Under the pieces are notes generated by a model that searched no databases, was not told the origin of the DNA, and was given only the letters and a program-made list of their open reading frames with translations. A stretch of 64,000 nucleotides of DNA, taken from NCBI RefSeq assembly GCF_947387555.1, contig NZ_CANDNZ010000004.1:403469-467468 (forward strand), written 5' to 3'. Positions 38,921-48,045 of the stretch are shown one piece after another. Numbering within the stretch: the stretch's first letter is position 1; the number at the start of each line of letters is the position of its first letter. Both the position numbers and the translations under genes were made by a program. Origin of the DNA: Thalassomonas sp. RHCl1. Lineage in GTDB: Bacteria; Pseudomonadota; Gammaproteobacteria; Enterobacterales; Alteromonadaceae.

Positions 38921-39772
38921 GCGAATTACCAAAACAGCGACGCCCTGAACAATTTAACCCTGGGTAAAACCACCGCTTATGTCGCTCAATATACCCCAGA
39001 TTTATTGCAAGGGGTACCAAGAAGTCTTAACCGCAATGATCTGGCCCTGGATCAAAATAACTTACCTTTTCAAGGGGAAGACCTTTGGTACGGCTACGAA
39101 TTATCCTGGTTAAACAGCAAAGGCAAACCTGTGGTGGCCGTAGCCGAGTTTCGCTTCCCCTGCAGCAGCGAAAATATCATAGAGTCAAAATCGTTCAAGT
39201 TATACCTGAACAGTTTTAACCAAACCCGGTTTGACAGCCGCGAAAATGTACAAAAAGCCTTAGTGGAAGATCTGTCCCGGGTCGCCAAGGCCGAGGTCGA
39301 GGTTGCACTTTTTAACGTAGACAACTGCCCGCCACTGGCCATAGCCCCGATAGACGCCGTTTGTATCGACGATGAAGATATTAGTGTGGATCATTATGAT
39401 TTTGACCCCAAGTTACTCGAACAGGCACAGCAGCACGGCAGTGATGAAGTCAAACAGCAGGCTTTAGTCAGCCACTTGTTAAAGTCCAACTGCCTGATCA
39501 CCAACCAGCCGGACTGGGCCAGTATTTTTATTGAATATCGGGGACGGGAAATCTCCCATGCCGCTTTATTGCGTTACCTGATCTCTTTCAGGCAACATAA
39601 TGAGTTTCACGAGCAGTGTGTTGAACGTATCTTTTGCGATCTCAAGCAATATTGTCAGCTTGACTCCCTGACCGTTTATGCCCGTTATACCCGCCGCGGC
39701 GGATTGGACATTAATCCATACCGCAGCACGAGCGATAAAAGCGCGCCAAAAATCAGAACATTACGTCAGTAA
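38921..39772 (+). CDS. queF: NADPH-dependent 7-cyano-7-deazaguanine reductase QueF
   Basis: 283 aa from the ATG at 38921 ([17 protein letters not shown]), which aligns end to end with E. coli QueF (282 aa) and has GAGATGAG upstream; the ATG at 38906 would add five residues. Conserved blocks: [58 protein letters not shown] with the catalytic Cys, [10 protein letters not shown] and [11 protein letters not shown]. The enzyme reduces preQ0 to preQ1 in queuosine synthesis. Confidence 0.97.
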   Translation, partial: ANYQNSDALNNLTLGKTTAYVAQYTPDLLQGVPRSLNRNDLALDQNNLPFQGEDLWYGYELSWLNSKGKPVVAVAEFRFPCSSENIIESKSFKLYLNSFNQTRFDSRENVQKALVEDLSRVAKAEVEVALFNVDNCPPLAIAPIDAVCIDDEDISVDHYDFDPKLLEQAQQHGSDEVKQQALVSHLLKSNCLITNQPDWASIFIEYRGREISHAALLRYLISFRQHNEFHEQCVERIFCDLKQYCQLDSLTVYARYTRRGGLDINPYRSTSDKSAPKIRTLRQ

Positions 39773-40011
39773 TTCTCTTAACAGAAGCTGAAAATAAGTT
39801 TAAAACCTAAGCAGGCATTGTTTTTACTCAATCAGCCCCTAATAAAGGTAAGAATAAAGACAATGCTAGCTGACAAGGACATAGCTTCTGTTGTAAATTA
39901 ACTTATAATAAGCGTATTAATTTCTATGAAGGCTGCCCGCTATTTATGCCGTAAGAAATAGCCAGAAATTCAGCCTGTAAATTTTCTAATTATCCGAAAT
40001 AAGAATATTCT

Positions 40012-41598
40012 ATGAATGAGAAGTCTGTTGCTGTTGAACAAATCAACGTGCTGAAAAAAAAACTCGACGCAGCAATCAAATCCCGGGCAGCCGTAGATTC
40101 AGATTTAAAAGCCCAATCATCTCTCCTGGTTCAGTTTATCACCCGATTAACTAAGCTTTGCAAAGGCATAGACAAAGAGTTAGACACGCGCCTGAGCAAG
40201 CTGAAAAAGCTGCTGGCCAAAGGTGCACCGATAGCGGATTTAGAACAGCAAATCGCCTTCATTGCTAAACTCATTCAAAACTATGATCTGAAAACAGAAA
40301 AAGAAGTCAGCCAGTTAAGTAAGCAATGTAACGATACCGCCAAAGCCCTGCTGAAAATCAATACCTTACCCGGCGCAGAAAAGCGTGAGCTGCGTAATAT
40401 CTTAACGGAGTGCGAGCAGAGTAAAGAAGCCCTGGTGCAATATATTCCTTTGTTAAGCCAGCTGATAAGTGTCTATGATACCGCACTGAAGCTATCCCCC
40501 GCCCTGCCGAAAAAAGGCCTGCTGGATGCATTAAACAACGGCACGGCAGGTGAAAGCAAAGAGGTTAACCAGGTCGTCTTAGCCAAACTGAGTTATGTGA
40601 TCGATCACCTGGTACTGCCGGAAAAGCACACCAGTGAATTATTAAAAATAAAAGAGCAACTCACCCACAATATCTCCAACGACAAGTTGATGGTGAGTCT
40701 GCTGGATCTGTTTGACGTTATTATCTCAGACCTGCAGCAAGAAAGGGCCACCGCAGAAAGCTTTCTTTCCGGCTTAAGCGAAACCTTATCTGATGTACAA
40801 GCTGCCATCAACAAGACCCTGTTTTGTAACAAAGAATCCCAAAGTGCCAGTAATGAACTCAACGCCAAGCTGCACAAGCAGGTAGATGAAATGTCTACCG
40901 TGGTAGACAGTGCCAAGTCGGTGAGCGACCTGAAACAAAAAATTAATAAAAACTTACAAAATATCGTCAAAACCCTCGAAGATAAATCCAGCAGCGAAAA
41001 TAAACATAACCGGCAAATAGAAAGCCAGCTCAATGACATGACCGCCCGGGTCAAAGAGCTGGAAAAACAAAGCCAGTATTTTGAAGAGCAGTTAAAGCAG
41101 CAAAAAATAAAAAGCATGCAGGATGCCTTGACCAAGCTGAATAACCGCGCCGCTTTTGATGATTACTTCTCAAATCAACTCATTGATTTTCAACAGCAAA
41201 GTTATGACTTAGCCTTGGTGATATTAGATCTTGATGACTTTAAACGCATCAATGATACCTATGGCCACACCGCCGGGGATAAAACCTTGCAGGTCATGGC
41301 CATGACCTTAACGAAAAAAGTATCTGCCGATGCCTTTATCGCCCGTTATGGCGGAGAAGAGTTCGTTTTGGTTTATACCGGGATAGGACAGGACAAACTT
41401 TTGCAGCATCTCAATGACTTAAGAAAACACATTGCCCGGTTGCCCTTTAAGTTTAAAAATAATAAGGTCAGTATTACCACTTCCATAGGTGTCACGCATA
41501 TTAAGGCACAAGATAATATCCACAGCGCATTTGAACGAGCAGACAAAGCCTTGTACCAGGCCAAAGATCAGGGAAAAAACAAGGTTGTTTACCTTTAA
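40012..41598 (+). CDS. Diguanylate cyclase (GGDEF) with long N-terminal coiled-coil region
   Basis: 528 aa, no membrane helix. Residues 1-360 are helical and Lys/Glu/Leu-rich, with strong coiled-coil character near 280-370; residues 365-528 form a GGDEF domain: DALTKLNNRAAFDDY, LDLDDFKRINDTYGHTAGD and the active-site motif RYGGEEF. The inhibitory I-site RxxD, expected just before that motif, is absent (S-A-D-A at the place), so the enzyme may not be limited by product inhibition. It likely makes cyclic di-GMP in response to an unknown cytoplasmic cue. It stands 65 bp upstream of ppnN on the same strand. Confidence 0.9.
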   Translation: MNEKSVAVEQINVLKKKLDAAIKSRAAVDSDLKAQSSLLVQFITRLTKLCKGIDKELDTRLSKLKKLLAKGAPIADLEQQIAFIAKLIQNYDLKTEKEVSQLSKQCNDTAKALLKINTLPGAEKRELRNILTECEQSKEALVQYIPLLSQLISVYDTALKLSPALPKKGLLDALNNGTAGESKEVNQVVLAKLSYVIDHLVLPEKHTSELLKIKEQLTHNISNDKLMVSLLDLFDVIISDLQQERATAESFLSGLSETLSDVQAAINKTLFCNKESQSASNELNAKLHKQVDEMSTVVDSAKSVSDLKQKINKNLQNIVKTLEDKSSSENKHNRQIESQLNDMTARVKELEKQSQYFEEQLKQQKIKSMQDALTKLNNRAAFDDYFSNQLIDFQQQSYDLALVILDLDDFKRINDTYGHTAGDKTLQVMAMTLTKKVSADAFIARYGGEEFVLVYTGIGQDKLLQHLNDLRKHIARLPFKFKNNKVSITTSIGVTHIKAQDNIHSAFERADKALYQAKDQGKNKVVYL

Positions 41599-41663
41599 CT
41601 ACGTTTATCTATAAGTACGTTTACCTATAACTGCGTCTACCGCGTTCGCATAAGGAGTCTATC

Positions 41664-43022
41664 ATGCATACACAACTCAACCCCGTAGGCAATATGAGCC
41701 TGCTTTCCCAAATAGAGGTTGACCAGCTGCAAAAGTCCGCCAGCAGCGAATTATATAACTTATATCGCAATTGTTCCCTGGCGGTGTTAAATGCCGGCAG
41801 TCATACCGATGATGCCGAAGCCATCTATCAAAAATATCAGGATTTTGACATCCAGGTGTTAAGACGGGAACGCGGCGTTAAACTTGATCTGATCAATCCC
41901 CCGGTTGATGCCTTTGTCGACGGAAAAATTATCCGCGGTATCCGCGAGCACTTGTCTGCGGTGATGCGTGACATTCTGTTTATCAGCAAAAGTTACAAAG
42001 ATATCGATATCCATGCCACCACCGACCAGGTCACCCATGTGGTTTTTGATATCCTCAGAAATGCCAATGCCATCTTGCCGGAAACGGACGCCAGTTTAAT
42101 CACCTGCTGGGGTGGCCATTCCATCAACCAGATCGAATACAAATATACCAAGGAAGTCGGCTACCACCTGGGATTGCGCGGCTTTAATATCTGCACCGGC
42201 TGCGGTCCCGGCGCCATGAAAGGGCCGATGAAGGGCGGCACCATAGGCCATGCCAAACAACGCAACCCCCTGGGACGTTATATCGGTTTGACCGAACCCA
42301 GCATTATCGCCGCCGAACCCCCCAACCCGATTGTCAATGAGCTGGTGATCATGCCGGATATTGAAAAGCGCCTGGAAGCTTTTGTGCGCCTGTCCCACGG
42401 CATCATCATCTTCCCCGGCGGCGCGGGCACGGCTGAAGAGTTGCTTTATATCCTGGGTATTATGCTCAATGACAAAAACCAGGCGCAAAAGCTGCCTATC
42501 ATACTCACCGGGCCGACGGAGAGTGCCGACTACTTTACCGAAATCGATACCTTTATCGGCGCCACCTTAGGTAAAAAAGCCCAGGATTTATACCAGATCA
42601 TTATCGATGACGCCCAAAGCGTTGCCAAAGAAATGAAAAAGGGCCTGAGCGAAGTGATCGACTACCGCAAACAAACCGGCGACAGTTACCACTTTAACTG
42701 GTCACTGGAGATAGAGTCCCAGTTTCAGCACCCGTTTGAACCGACCCATGAAAACATGGCGGCGCTGAACATCAACAGCGACATGGAAACCGCCCAGCTG
42801 GCCGCCAGCCTGCGCCGGGTCTTTTCCGGTATCGTCGCCGGCAATGTCAAATCTCCCGGTATCAAGGCGATCCGGGAAAACGGACCTTTCATTATTTCCG
42901 GCGAATCCCGGATGATGGCATTAATGGATAATTTACTGGCTTCCTTTGTCAAACAGCAAAGAATGAAATTACCCGGCAGTGCCTATATTCCCTGTTATGA
43001 AATCGCGCAGGAAACAGCTTAA
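41664..43022 (+). CDS. ppnN: Pyrimidine/purine nucleotide 5'-monophosphate nucleosidase PpnN
   Basis: 452 aa (E. coli PpnN/YgdH 454). The LOG-family motif [11 protein letters not shown] is near residue 251, after the [16 protein letters not shown] segment. The E. coli enzyme cleaves nucleoside monophosphates to base and ribose-5-phosphate and is controlled by (p)ppGpp. It overlaps the xni start by one base (TTAATG), so the two genes are coupled. The queF-ppnN-xni region also matches the E. coli gene neighbourhood. Confidence 0.95.
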   Translation: MHTQLNPVGNMSLLSQIEVDQLQKSASSELYNLYRNCSLAVLNAGSHTDDAEAIYQKYQDFDIQVLRRERGVKLDLINPPVDAFVDGKIIRGIREHLSAVMRDILFISKSYKDIDIHATTDQVTHVVFDILRNANAILPETDASLITCWGGHSINQIEYKYTKEVGYHLGLRGFNICTGCGPGAMKGPMKGGTIGHAKQRNPLGRYIGLTEPSIIAAEPPNPIVNELVIMPDIEKRLEAFVRLSHGIIIFPGGAGTAEELLYILGIMLNDKNQAQKLPIILTGPTESADYFTEIDTFIGATLGKKAQDLYQIIIDDAQSVAKEMKKGLSEVIDYRKQTGDSYHFNWSLEIESQFQHPFEPTHENMAALNINSDMETAQLAASLRRVFSGIVAGNVKSPGIKAIRENGPFIISGESRMMALMDNLLASFVKQQRMKLPGSAYIPCYEIAQETA

Positions 43023-43837
43023 TGCCGCTACACCTTATCCTGATAGACGCCTTAAACTTAATAAGGCGTATATACGCAGTACAGGAGCGCCCTTTCCTTT
43101 TAAATAATGAACTGGCAGAAAATACCAAAAGGCAGGTATTGTTCAACACCCAACAGGGCTGTGTTTCAGCCCTGGGGAAAATGCTGGAACAACACCAGCC
43201 AAGCCATGCACTGGCGGTTTTTGACAGCATCGCCCCGTGCTGGCGCTACCAGTTGTTTCCGGATTATAAAAAAGGCCGAAAAAAAATGCCGGAACACCTT
43301 GCCGACAAGCTGTCCGATATCCAGGATGAATTTATGCGCTTCTCGGTGGACTCCCTGGTCTCAGAAGAAGACGAAGCGGATGATCTTATCGCCACGTTGG
43401 CGGTTAAGGTTGCCCTGCGCGGGCAAAATGTCACCATAGTGTCCACCGACAAAAGTTTCCTGTCGCTGCTGGGACCAAATATCAAGGTTTATGATTATTT
43501 TAACCGCCGCTACCTGGATGAAACTTATGTCCGGGAAAAGTTTAAGGTTAAACCCGAGCAGCTGGTGGATTTCTGGACCCTGACCGGGGACAGCACCAAT
43601 AAAATTCCCGGCGTTGCCGGTATCGGACAAATTACCGCCTCGGCCTTATTAAGCCAGTATGATTCCCTGGCTGCCCTGCTCAATGCCAAAGATTTAAAAC
43701 AGAGTGTCATGACAAAATTACATGAGGATGTCGACCAGCTGAAGCTGTACCGGCAATTGCTGACCCTGAAGCAAGATATCCCGCTGGGCTTCAACCTTAA
43801 AGATCTCCGCCTGCCCCTTGCAAGCGAGCCCGAATAA
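43022..43837 (+). CDS. xni: Flap endonuclease Xni
   Basis: 271 aa. It has the 5'-nuclease fold of the exonuclease IX family: LILIDALNLIRRIYA at the N-terminus, HALAVFDS, SEEDEADDLIATLA with metal-binding acidic residues, VSTDKSFLSLL and GVAGIGQITASALL (helix-hairpin-helix). Xni processes flapped or branched DNA with help from a potassium ion. About 20 residues longer than E. coli Xni. Confidence 0.94.
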   Translation: MPLHLILIDALNLIRRIYAVQERPFLLNNELAENTKRQVLFNTQQGCVSALGKMLEQHQPSHALAVFDSIAPCWRYQLFPDYKKGRKKMPEHLADKLSDIQDEFMRFSVDSLVSEEDEADDLIATLAVKVALRGQNVTIVSTDKSFLSLLGPNIKVYDYFNRRYLDETYVREKFKVKPEQLVDFWTLTGDSTNKIPGVAGIGQITASALLSQYDSLAALLNAKDLKQSVMTKLHEDVDQLKLYRQLLTLKQDIPLGFNLKDLRLPLASEPE

Positions 43838-43973
43838 CCGCCATAATTAAGCGTATCAGGCAGGCAATGGCGGCACTTTACATAAAGTGAAACAATTCTC
43901 TGCTGTTAATCTTGTTATATTCATGAATAATGTCTTGTTAATCACTTACAGACAATCCGGTCTTAGATAAAGA

Positions 43974-44366
43974 ATGAATAAAAAGTATGTCTTACTTTCT
44001 TTAGCCCTGTACGGCCTGTTTGTCTTTTTAGTCATCAATTTTTATAAAGGCAGCCCCAGCAGCATGACCTGGGAAGACAGGGAAGAATTCAACCGCCAAT
44101 ATATCGCCAAGCTTGTTCCGGGACAACATACCCTGGAGCAGATCTTAACCGATCTCGGCACCCCGGATTCCACAGAGGCGATACGCAAAAACAACAACTA
44201 CTACCAGGTTACCTTTTACCGCACCCAGCATGTCAAATCCGACGGCATCACCACCCAGGAAGAATGCAGCTACCTGCTTTTTGTCAACGATATCTTAACC
44301 GGCAGCGGCCTGGGCATCGGCTACCCGGATAACTGGCAAGTCATAGATAACCACACGAAAAACTAA
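43974..44366 (+). CDS. DUF3192 family protein, membrane-anchored paralogue
   Basis: 130 aa. One N-terminal hydrophobic helix (KYVLLSLALYGLFVFLVINF), no lipobox, so an inner-membrane anchor or uncleaved signal is likely. The domain matches the lipoprotein at 37332-37718: LVPGQHTLEQILTDLGTPDS, then VTFYRTQHVKSDGITTQEEC and SYLLFV, with the single conserved Cys. Function unknown. It stands alone between xni and the isocitrate dehydrogenase gene. Confidence 0.85.
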   Translation: MNKKYVLLSLALYGLFVFLVINFYKGSPSSMTWEDREEFNRQYIAKLVPGQHTLEQILTDLGTPDSTEAIRKNNNYYQVTFYRTQHVKSDGITTQEECSYLLFVNDILTGSGLGIGYPDNWQVIDNHTKN

Positions 44367-44657
44367 CACTTTCCTGTCAATCACTTAAAAAACGACTAAA
44401 TCTGCATTTTCTCCCGACTTTCGATATATACTGATATTTGTCTATTGTTTAAGGTCAATATAAAAGGTTTTAAGCTGGCTTACATCCCCGTGACATGATA
44501 TAAAGCAGCGCAATTACTTAAGTGGTTTGATCAGTTATAGCGAACGTAATAAATAAGTGGCCAGGATTCAATGAAGATGGTCAATGAATGATTTCGTTTA
44601 ATATTCACCCCCTCAGGTAAAAAATTATTAAGAAGTTTATTTTAAAAGGTATATTTA

Positions 44658-45665
44658 ATGGCTAAACAAACCATAACTGTTATTCCCGGCGACGGCATCG
44701 GCCCGAGTATTATTGACGCAACCATAAAAGTACTGGATAAAGCAGGCTGTGAGTTTGACTATGAGTATGCAGATGCCGGTCTTACCGCGTTAGAAAAGCA
44801 CGGCGAACTGGTTCCGGAAGAAACCCTGGCATTAATCGAGAAAAACAAAATCACCCTAAAGGGCCCGTTAACGACCCCGGTAGGCGAAGGCTTTACCTCT
44901 ATTAACGTCACCTTACGTAAGCACTTTAAGCTTTATGCCAATGTCCGCCCGGTATTGTCTTTTAAAGGCACTAAAGCCCGTTACGAAGATATCGACATCA
45001 TCACTATCCGTGAAAACACCCAGGGCATGTACTCAGGTTTAGGACAAACGGTATCGGAAGACGGTGCCACCGCCGAAGCCATGAGCCAGATCACCCGCGA
45101 AGGCGCGGAAAAGATCGTAACTTTTGCTTACGAAACCGCCCGCAAGGAAGGCCGTAAAAAGGTTACCGCGGTACATAAAGCCAACATCTTAAAGTCAACT
45201 TCAGGTTTGTTCCTGAAAGTGGCCCGTGAAGTGGGTGAGCGTTACCCGGATATTGAATCTGCGGAAATGATCGTCGACAACTGCTGCATGCAGCTGGTCA
45301 TGAACCCGGCGCAATTTGACGTTATCGTCACCACCAACTTATTCGGTGATATCCTGTCCGACTTATGTGCCGGTTTAGTGGGCGGCTTAGGCATGGCCCC
45401 TGGCGCCAACATCGGCAGCGACTGTGCTATCTTTGAAGCGGTGCACGGCTCAGCCCCTGACATTGCCGGTAAAAACCTGGCAAACCCGACTTCCGTAATT
45501 CTCGCTGCCATCCAAATGCTGGAATACCTGGACATGGGTGATAAGGCAGAGAAAATCCGCGCAGCAATCAAAGACGTAATTGAAAGCGGCGACCGTACTA
45601 CCGGCGACTTAGGTGGTAGTCACGGTACTACTGACTTTACCGATGCGGTATTAGAGCGTTTATAA
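44658..45665 (+). CDS. Isocitrate dehydrogenase, IDH3-like (probably NAD-dependent)
   Basis: 335 aa. Isocitrate/isopropylmalate dehydrogenase family with VIPGDGIGPSIIDA at the start, TTPVGEGFTSINVTLRKHFKLYANVRP (substrate loop; the S-x-N-x-x-L-R signature is intact), TIRENTQGMYSG and NLFGDILSDLCAGLVGGLG. The short IDH3-type length and the lack of the extra domains of the E. coli Icd favour the NAD-linked form over NADP-Icd, LeuB or TtuC, but cofactor use is not proven. Converts isocitrate to 2-oxoglutarate in the TCA cycle. Ends in its own strong terminator. Confidence 0.88.
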   Translation: MAKQTITVIPGDGIGPSIIDATIKVLDKAGCEFDYEYADAGLTALEKHGELVPEETLALIEKNKITLKGPLTTPVGEGFTSINVTLRKHFKLYANVRPVLSFKGTKARYEDIDIITIRENTQGMYSGLGQTVSEDGATAEAMSQITREGAEKIVTFAYETARKEGRKKVTAVHKANILKSTSGLFLKVAREVGERYPDIESAEMIVDNCCMQLVMNPAQFDVIVTTNLFGDILSDLCAGLVGGLGMAPGANIGSDCAIFEAVHGSAPDIAGKNLANPTSVILAAIQMLEYLDMGDKAEKIRAAIKDVIESGDRTTGDLGGSHGTTDFTDAVLERL

Positions 45666-45692
45666 GCTGCTCTGAAGAAATTACCGATAATA

Positions 45693-45720
45693 AAAACCCG
45701 GCCTAATCGCCGGGTTTTTT
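45693..45720 (+). terminator. Rho-independent terminator downstream of isocitrate dehydrogenase
   Basis: 10-bp perfect stem aaaacccggc/gccgggtttt, 6-nt loop, followed by TT (six T in a row counting the stem end). A textbook intrinsic terminator. Confidence 0.92.
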
Positions 45721-45862
45721 ATGTTCAGGATGAACGGTATGTCATGGGTTCATGGATGAACAGAAATGACCATGTTTAGGATGAACGGTCAGCTTACTTG
45801 TTCCTGACGTAAGCTAATTACTTACATCCTGTAAGCAATATCATGGGTTCATGGATGAGCAG
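45719..45862 (+). repeat. Dispersed GGA-loop short repeats after a terminator
   Basis: Two unit types alternate. Unit B: ATGTTCAGGATGAACGG (45721-45737) and CATGTTTAGGATGAACGG (45771-45788). Unit A: TCATGGGTTCATGGATGAACAG (45742-45763 with one mismatch to 45841-45862, 22 nt). Each forms a tiny hairpin with GGA in or near the loop (ttca/tgaa, gttca/tgaac). On the opposite strand the segment between them has cttac/gtaag around AGGAT (45820-45834). Unit B recurs at 33473-33492. Confidence 0.55.
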
Positions 45863-45891
45863 GAATAGCCCAGTTCATCCATCAAAGCAAA

Positions 45892-46977
45892 CTAATGCTG
45901 GGGCACAGGCGATAATAACCGCGCATGTACCGTCACTTCTTCACGGTCATAATAAAGGTGCTTGGCATAAAGCTCATATTTCACATTATTTTCCGCAAAG
46001 AGATCTTTGATGCTCTGCAGGTTCTTCGTAATTTCCTGATAACGGCCTTTCATCGGCAATTTCAGGTTGAACATAGCTTCTTTGCAATAACCCTTTAACA
46101 GCCATTGCGCCATCAGCCAGGCCACCCGCTGGGGTTTTTCCACCATGTCACACACCAACCAGTAAACATTTTGCTTAGCGGGAACAAACTTAAAGCCGTC
46201 CATCATACGATGCTTCACCTGGCCGGTTTCCATAATGGAGTCTGCCATAGGGCCATTGTCAACCGCCGTTACCATCATACCGCGGCGCACCAGCTGATAG
46301 GTCCAGCCGCCGGGAGCCGAGCCTAAATCAACCGCATTCATGCCGGAGGTTAACCGGGTTTCCCACTCATCTTTTGGGATGAAATATAAAAAGGCTTCGT
46401 CAAGCTTCAAGGTTGAACGGCTTGGCGACTGGCTCGGGAACTTTAATCTCGGAATCCCCATCACATGAGAAGAGGTATTATGGCCTAAGGAATAACCGAG
46501 CATCACTTCTTTGCCGCTTAAAAACAAGGCATGTAAAACAGCGCCGTCTTTATCGCCTTTTTCCGTCAGGATTTTGTTTTTCCTTAATGCCTGGCGCAGC
46601 GGTACCGCCAGTTTGCGGCAAAACTTGGATAATTCCTTACCGTCATTGGTATCCGGCGTTTCCATACGTAAATCTGCATATTGCCACTCACTGCCCAGCG
46701 CCTCGATGATCGCCTCTACCCGATTATAATCCGGCAGTTCGATTCTCTCGGTTAAGGTCAGAAACCATTGGCGGGCGAAAATCAGCCGTTTTAGCGGCAT
46801 GCGCTCCATCAGGGCATCCCCTTCTTCCGGGTTGTTTAAGTGAAAATAAACCAGCCCCTGGTTTTTTGTCAGCTCAAGATAACCATATACCTCGTTCCAG
46901 GCAGCTTTTTCCTGGATTTCGGCGCCACACTCTTTTTCAAAGCCGGGGCGGCAATATAATACAATCGAAGTCTTCAT
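45892..46977 (-). CDS. rlmM: 23S rRNA (cytidine(2498)-2'-O)-methyltransferase RlmM
   Basis: 361 aa (E. coli 366). N-terminal THUMP-like domain (FEKECGAEIQEKAAW) and a C-terminal Rossmann methyltransferase with VDLGSAPGGWTYQLV for SAM binding near residue 220 and LVCDMVEKPQRVAWL. It methylates C2498 in the peptidyl-transferase centre. It overlaps the DUF423 gene by 4 bp (ATGA) and lies near gcvA, as ygdE-ygdD-gcvA do in E. coli. Confidence 0.96.
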   Translation of the reverse strand: MKTSIVLYCRPGFEKECGAEIQEKAAWNEVYGYLELTKNQGLVYFHLNNPEEGDALMERMPLKRLIFARQWFLTLTERIELPDYNRVEAIIEALGSEWQYADLRMETPDTNDGKELSKFCRKLAVPLRQALRKNKILTEKGDKDGAVLHALFLSGKEVMLGYSLGHNTSSHVMGIPRLKFPSQSPSRSTLKLDEAFLYFIPKDEWETRLTSGMNAVDLGSAPGGWTYQLVRRGMMVTAVDNGPMADSIMETGQVKHRMMDGFKFVPAKQNVYWLVCDMVEKPQRVAWLMAQWLLKGYCKEAMFNLKLPMKGRYQEITKNLQSIKDLFAENNVKYELYAKHLYYDREEVTVHARLLSPVPQH

Positions 46978-47357
46978 TTCGTTTTACCTGCAAACGCCAG
47001 CAGCAACCAGCCCGACGCTAATAATATCCCGCCCATGGGAGCGAGTTTGCCTATCATGGCAAGATCAAAGAAGGTTTTAGCGTATAAACTACCGCTAAAA
47101 CACAAAATACCGAGCACAAAACAAGCGCCTGCCGCCAGCAAGGGACGAGAGGGCAACCTGCTATACCAAACCATAGCAGCCAATAAGGCAAGGGTATGAA
47201 TAAACTGATATTGCAGCGCATTTGCCAGGCGACTTTGGATATCGAGTGGCAGATGTTGTCCGCCATGCGCCAACCAGGCGCCGAATAATACTGAAAAACA
47301 GCCGCTGATACCAATAAAAATCCGCCAGGGGGTGAGAAAATCAAATTTTTTCATCAA
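46974..47357 (-). CDS. DUF423 family membrane protein (YgdD-like)
   Basis: 127 aa, four predicted membrane helices. Family features: FLTPWRIFIGISGCFSVLFGAWLAHGGQHL at the N-terminus (an A-F/W-x-A-H-x-x-x-L element), then a helical hairpin QYQFIHTLALL and the end APMGGILLASGWLLLAF. Function unknown, inner membrane. It overlaps both neighbours (17 bp with the hydrolase, 4 bp with rlmM), so the three form an operon. Confidence 0.9.
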   Translation of the reverse strand: MMKKFDFLTPWRIFIGISGCFSVLFGAWLAHGGQHLPLDIQSRLANALQYQFIHTLALLAAMVWYSRLPSRPLLAAGACFVLGILCFSGSLYAKTFFDLAMIGKLAPMGGILLASGWLLLAFAGKTK

Positions 47358-48018
47358 TAAACCTCAGTATTTCATCGGCGGCACTTTGCATATGCTGTTC
47401 ATGGCTAAAACCTGACTTAACCCTGGGTTTGAGATCATGATCGCCATCGGGCAGAAAAACCAGCTGGCATAACTCAGATAACGCATAACCGGCAATTTCA
47501 TCCTTCGAGCCCAGGGCATCGCGCTCCCCCTGCACTATCAAAGCCGGCAACAAGGTCTGTTGCAGCGGTTCAAGCCGCAATTTTTCCGGCTTTTTTTGCG
47601 GATGAAAAGGATAACCTAAACAGATCACCCCCTTTATTTGCCCGGGCTGAGCTAAAGCCTCCCCTGCCAGCGTTGCCCCTACCCGGCTGCCCATAGATTT
47701 CCCGGCAAGAAAAACCGGCAAGGCGCCTGCTTGCTGCTTGATAACCTCACGATAGCAGTCAAGCAACTTGGGCATGCGATCCGGCGGATAACGTTTGCCA
47801 TCGACGCGGCGCTTATCCATATAGGGAAAATTAAAGCGCAAGACATTTATCCGGCGGCTATTTAATAAAGCCGTCATTTTTTCCATAAACGTATGGTCCA
47901 TATCGGCGCCGGCGCCATGGGCCAAAATCACCATCGCCTTAGGGCTTTCCACGAAATTGTGTTTAGTTGTTATCATTGTCATTGGTTCTTCACTTATTAT
48001 ATCCGGCGATTGATTCAC
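47341..48018 (-). CDS. Alpha/beta hydrolase (KANL3/Tex30-like family)
   Basis: 225 aa from a GTG at 48018, or 213 aa from an ATG at 47982 (MTMITTKHNF), which has GAAG at suitable spacing; the choice is open. Core motifs: VILAHGAGADMDHTFM (oxyanion region), nucleophile elbow GKSMGSR, acid in VQGERDALG and catalytic His in PDGDHDL. The triad Ser-Asp-His is therefore complete. Natural substrate unknown. First gene of the hydrolase-DUF423-rlmM operon. Confidence 0.88.
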   Translation of the reverse strand: MNQSPDIISEEPMTMITTKHNFVESPKAMVILAHGAGADMDHTFMEKMTALLNSRRINVLRFNFPYMDKRRVDGKRYPPDRMPKLLDCYREVIKQQAGALPVFLAGKSMGSRVGATLAGEALAQPGQIKGVICLGYPFHPQKKPEKLRLEPLQQTLLPALIVQGERDALGSKDEIAGYALSELCQLVFLPDGDHDLKPRVKSGFSHEQHMQSAADEILRFIDEKI

Positions 48019-48045
48019 TCATTTTGATAAGTTTAATATCGGCTT

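Noticed and set aside
45719..45862. A third CsrB-like RNA after isocitrate dehydrogenase
   Set aside because: It has about five GGA mini-hairpins on the plus strand but no -10 box, no GacA-type site and no terminator after it, and the repeats look like a dispersed element.
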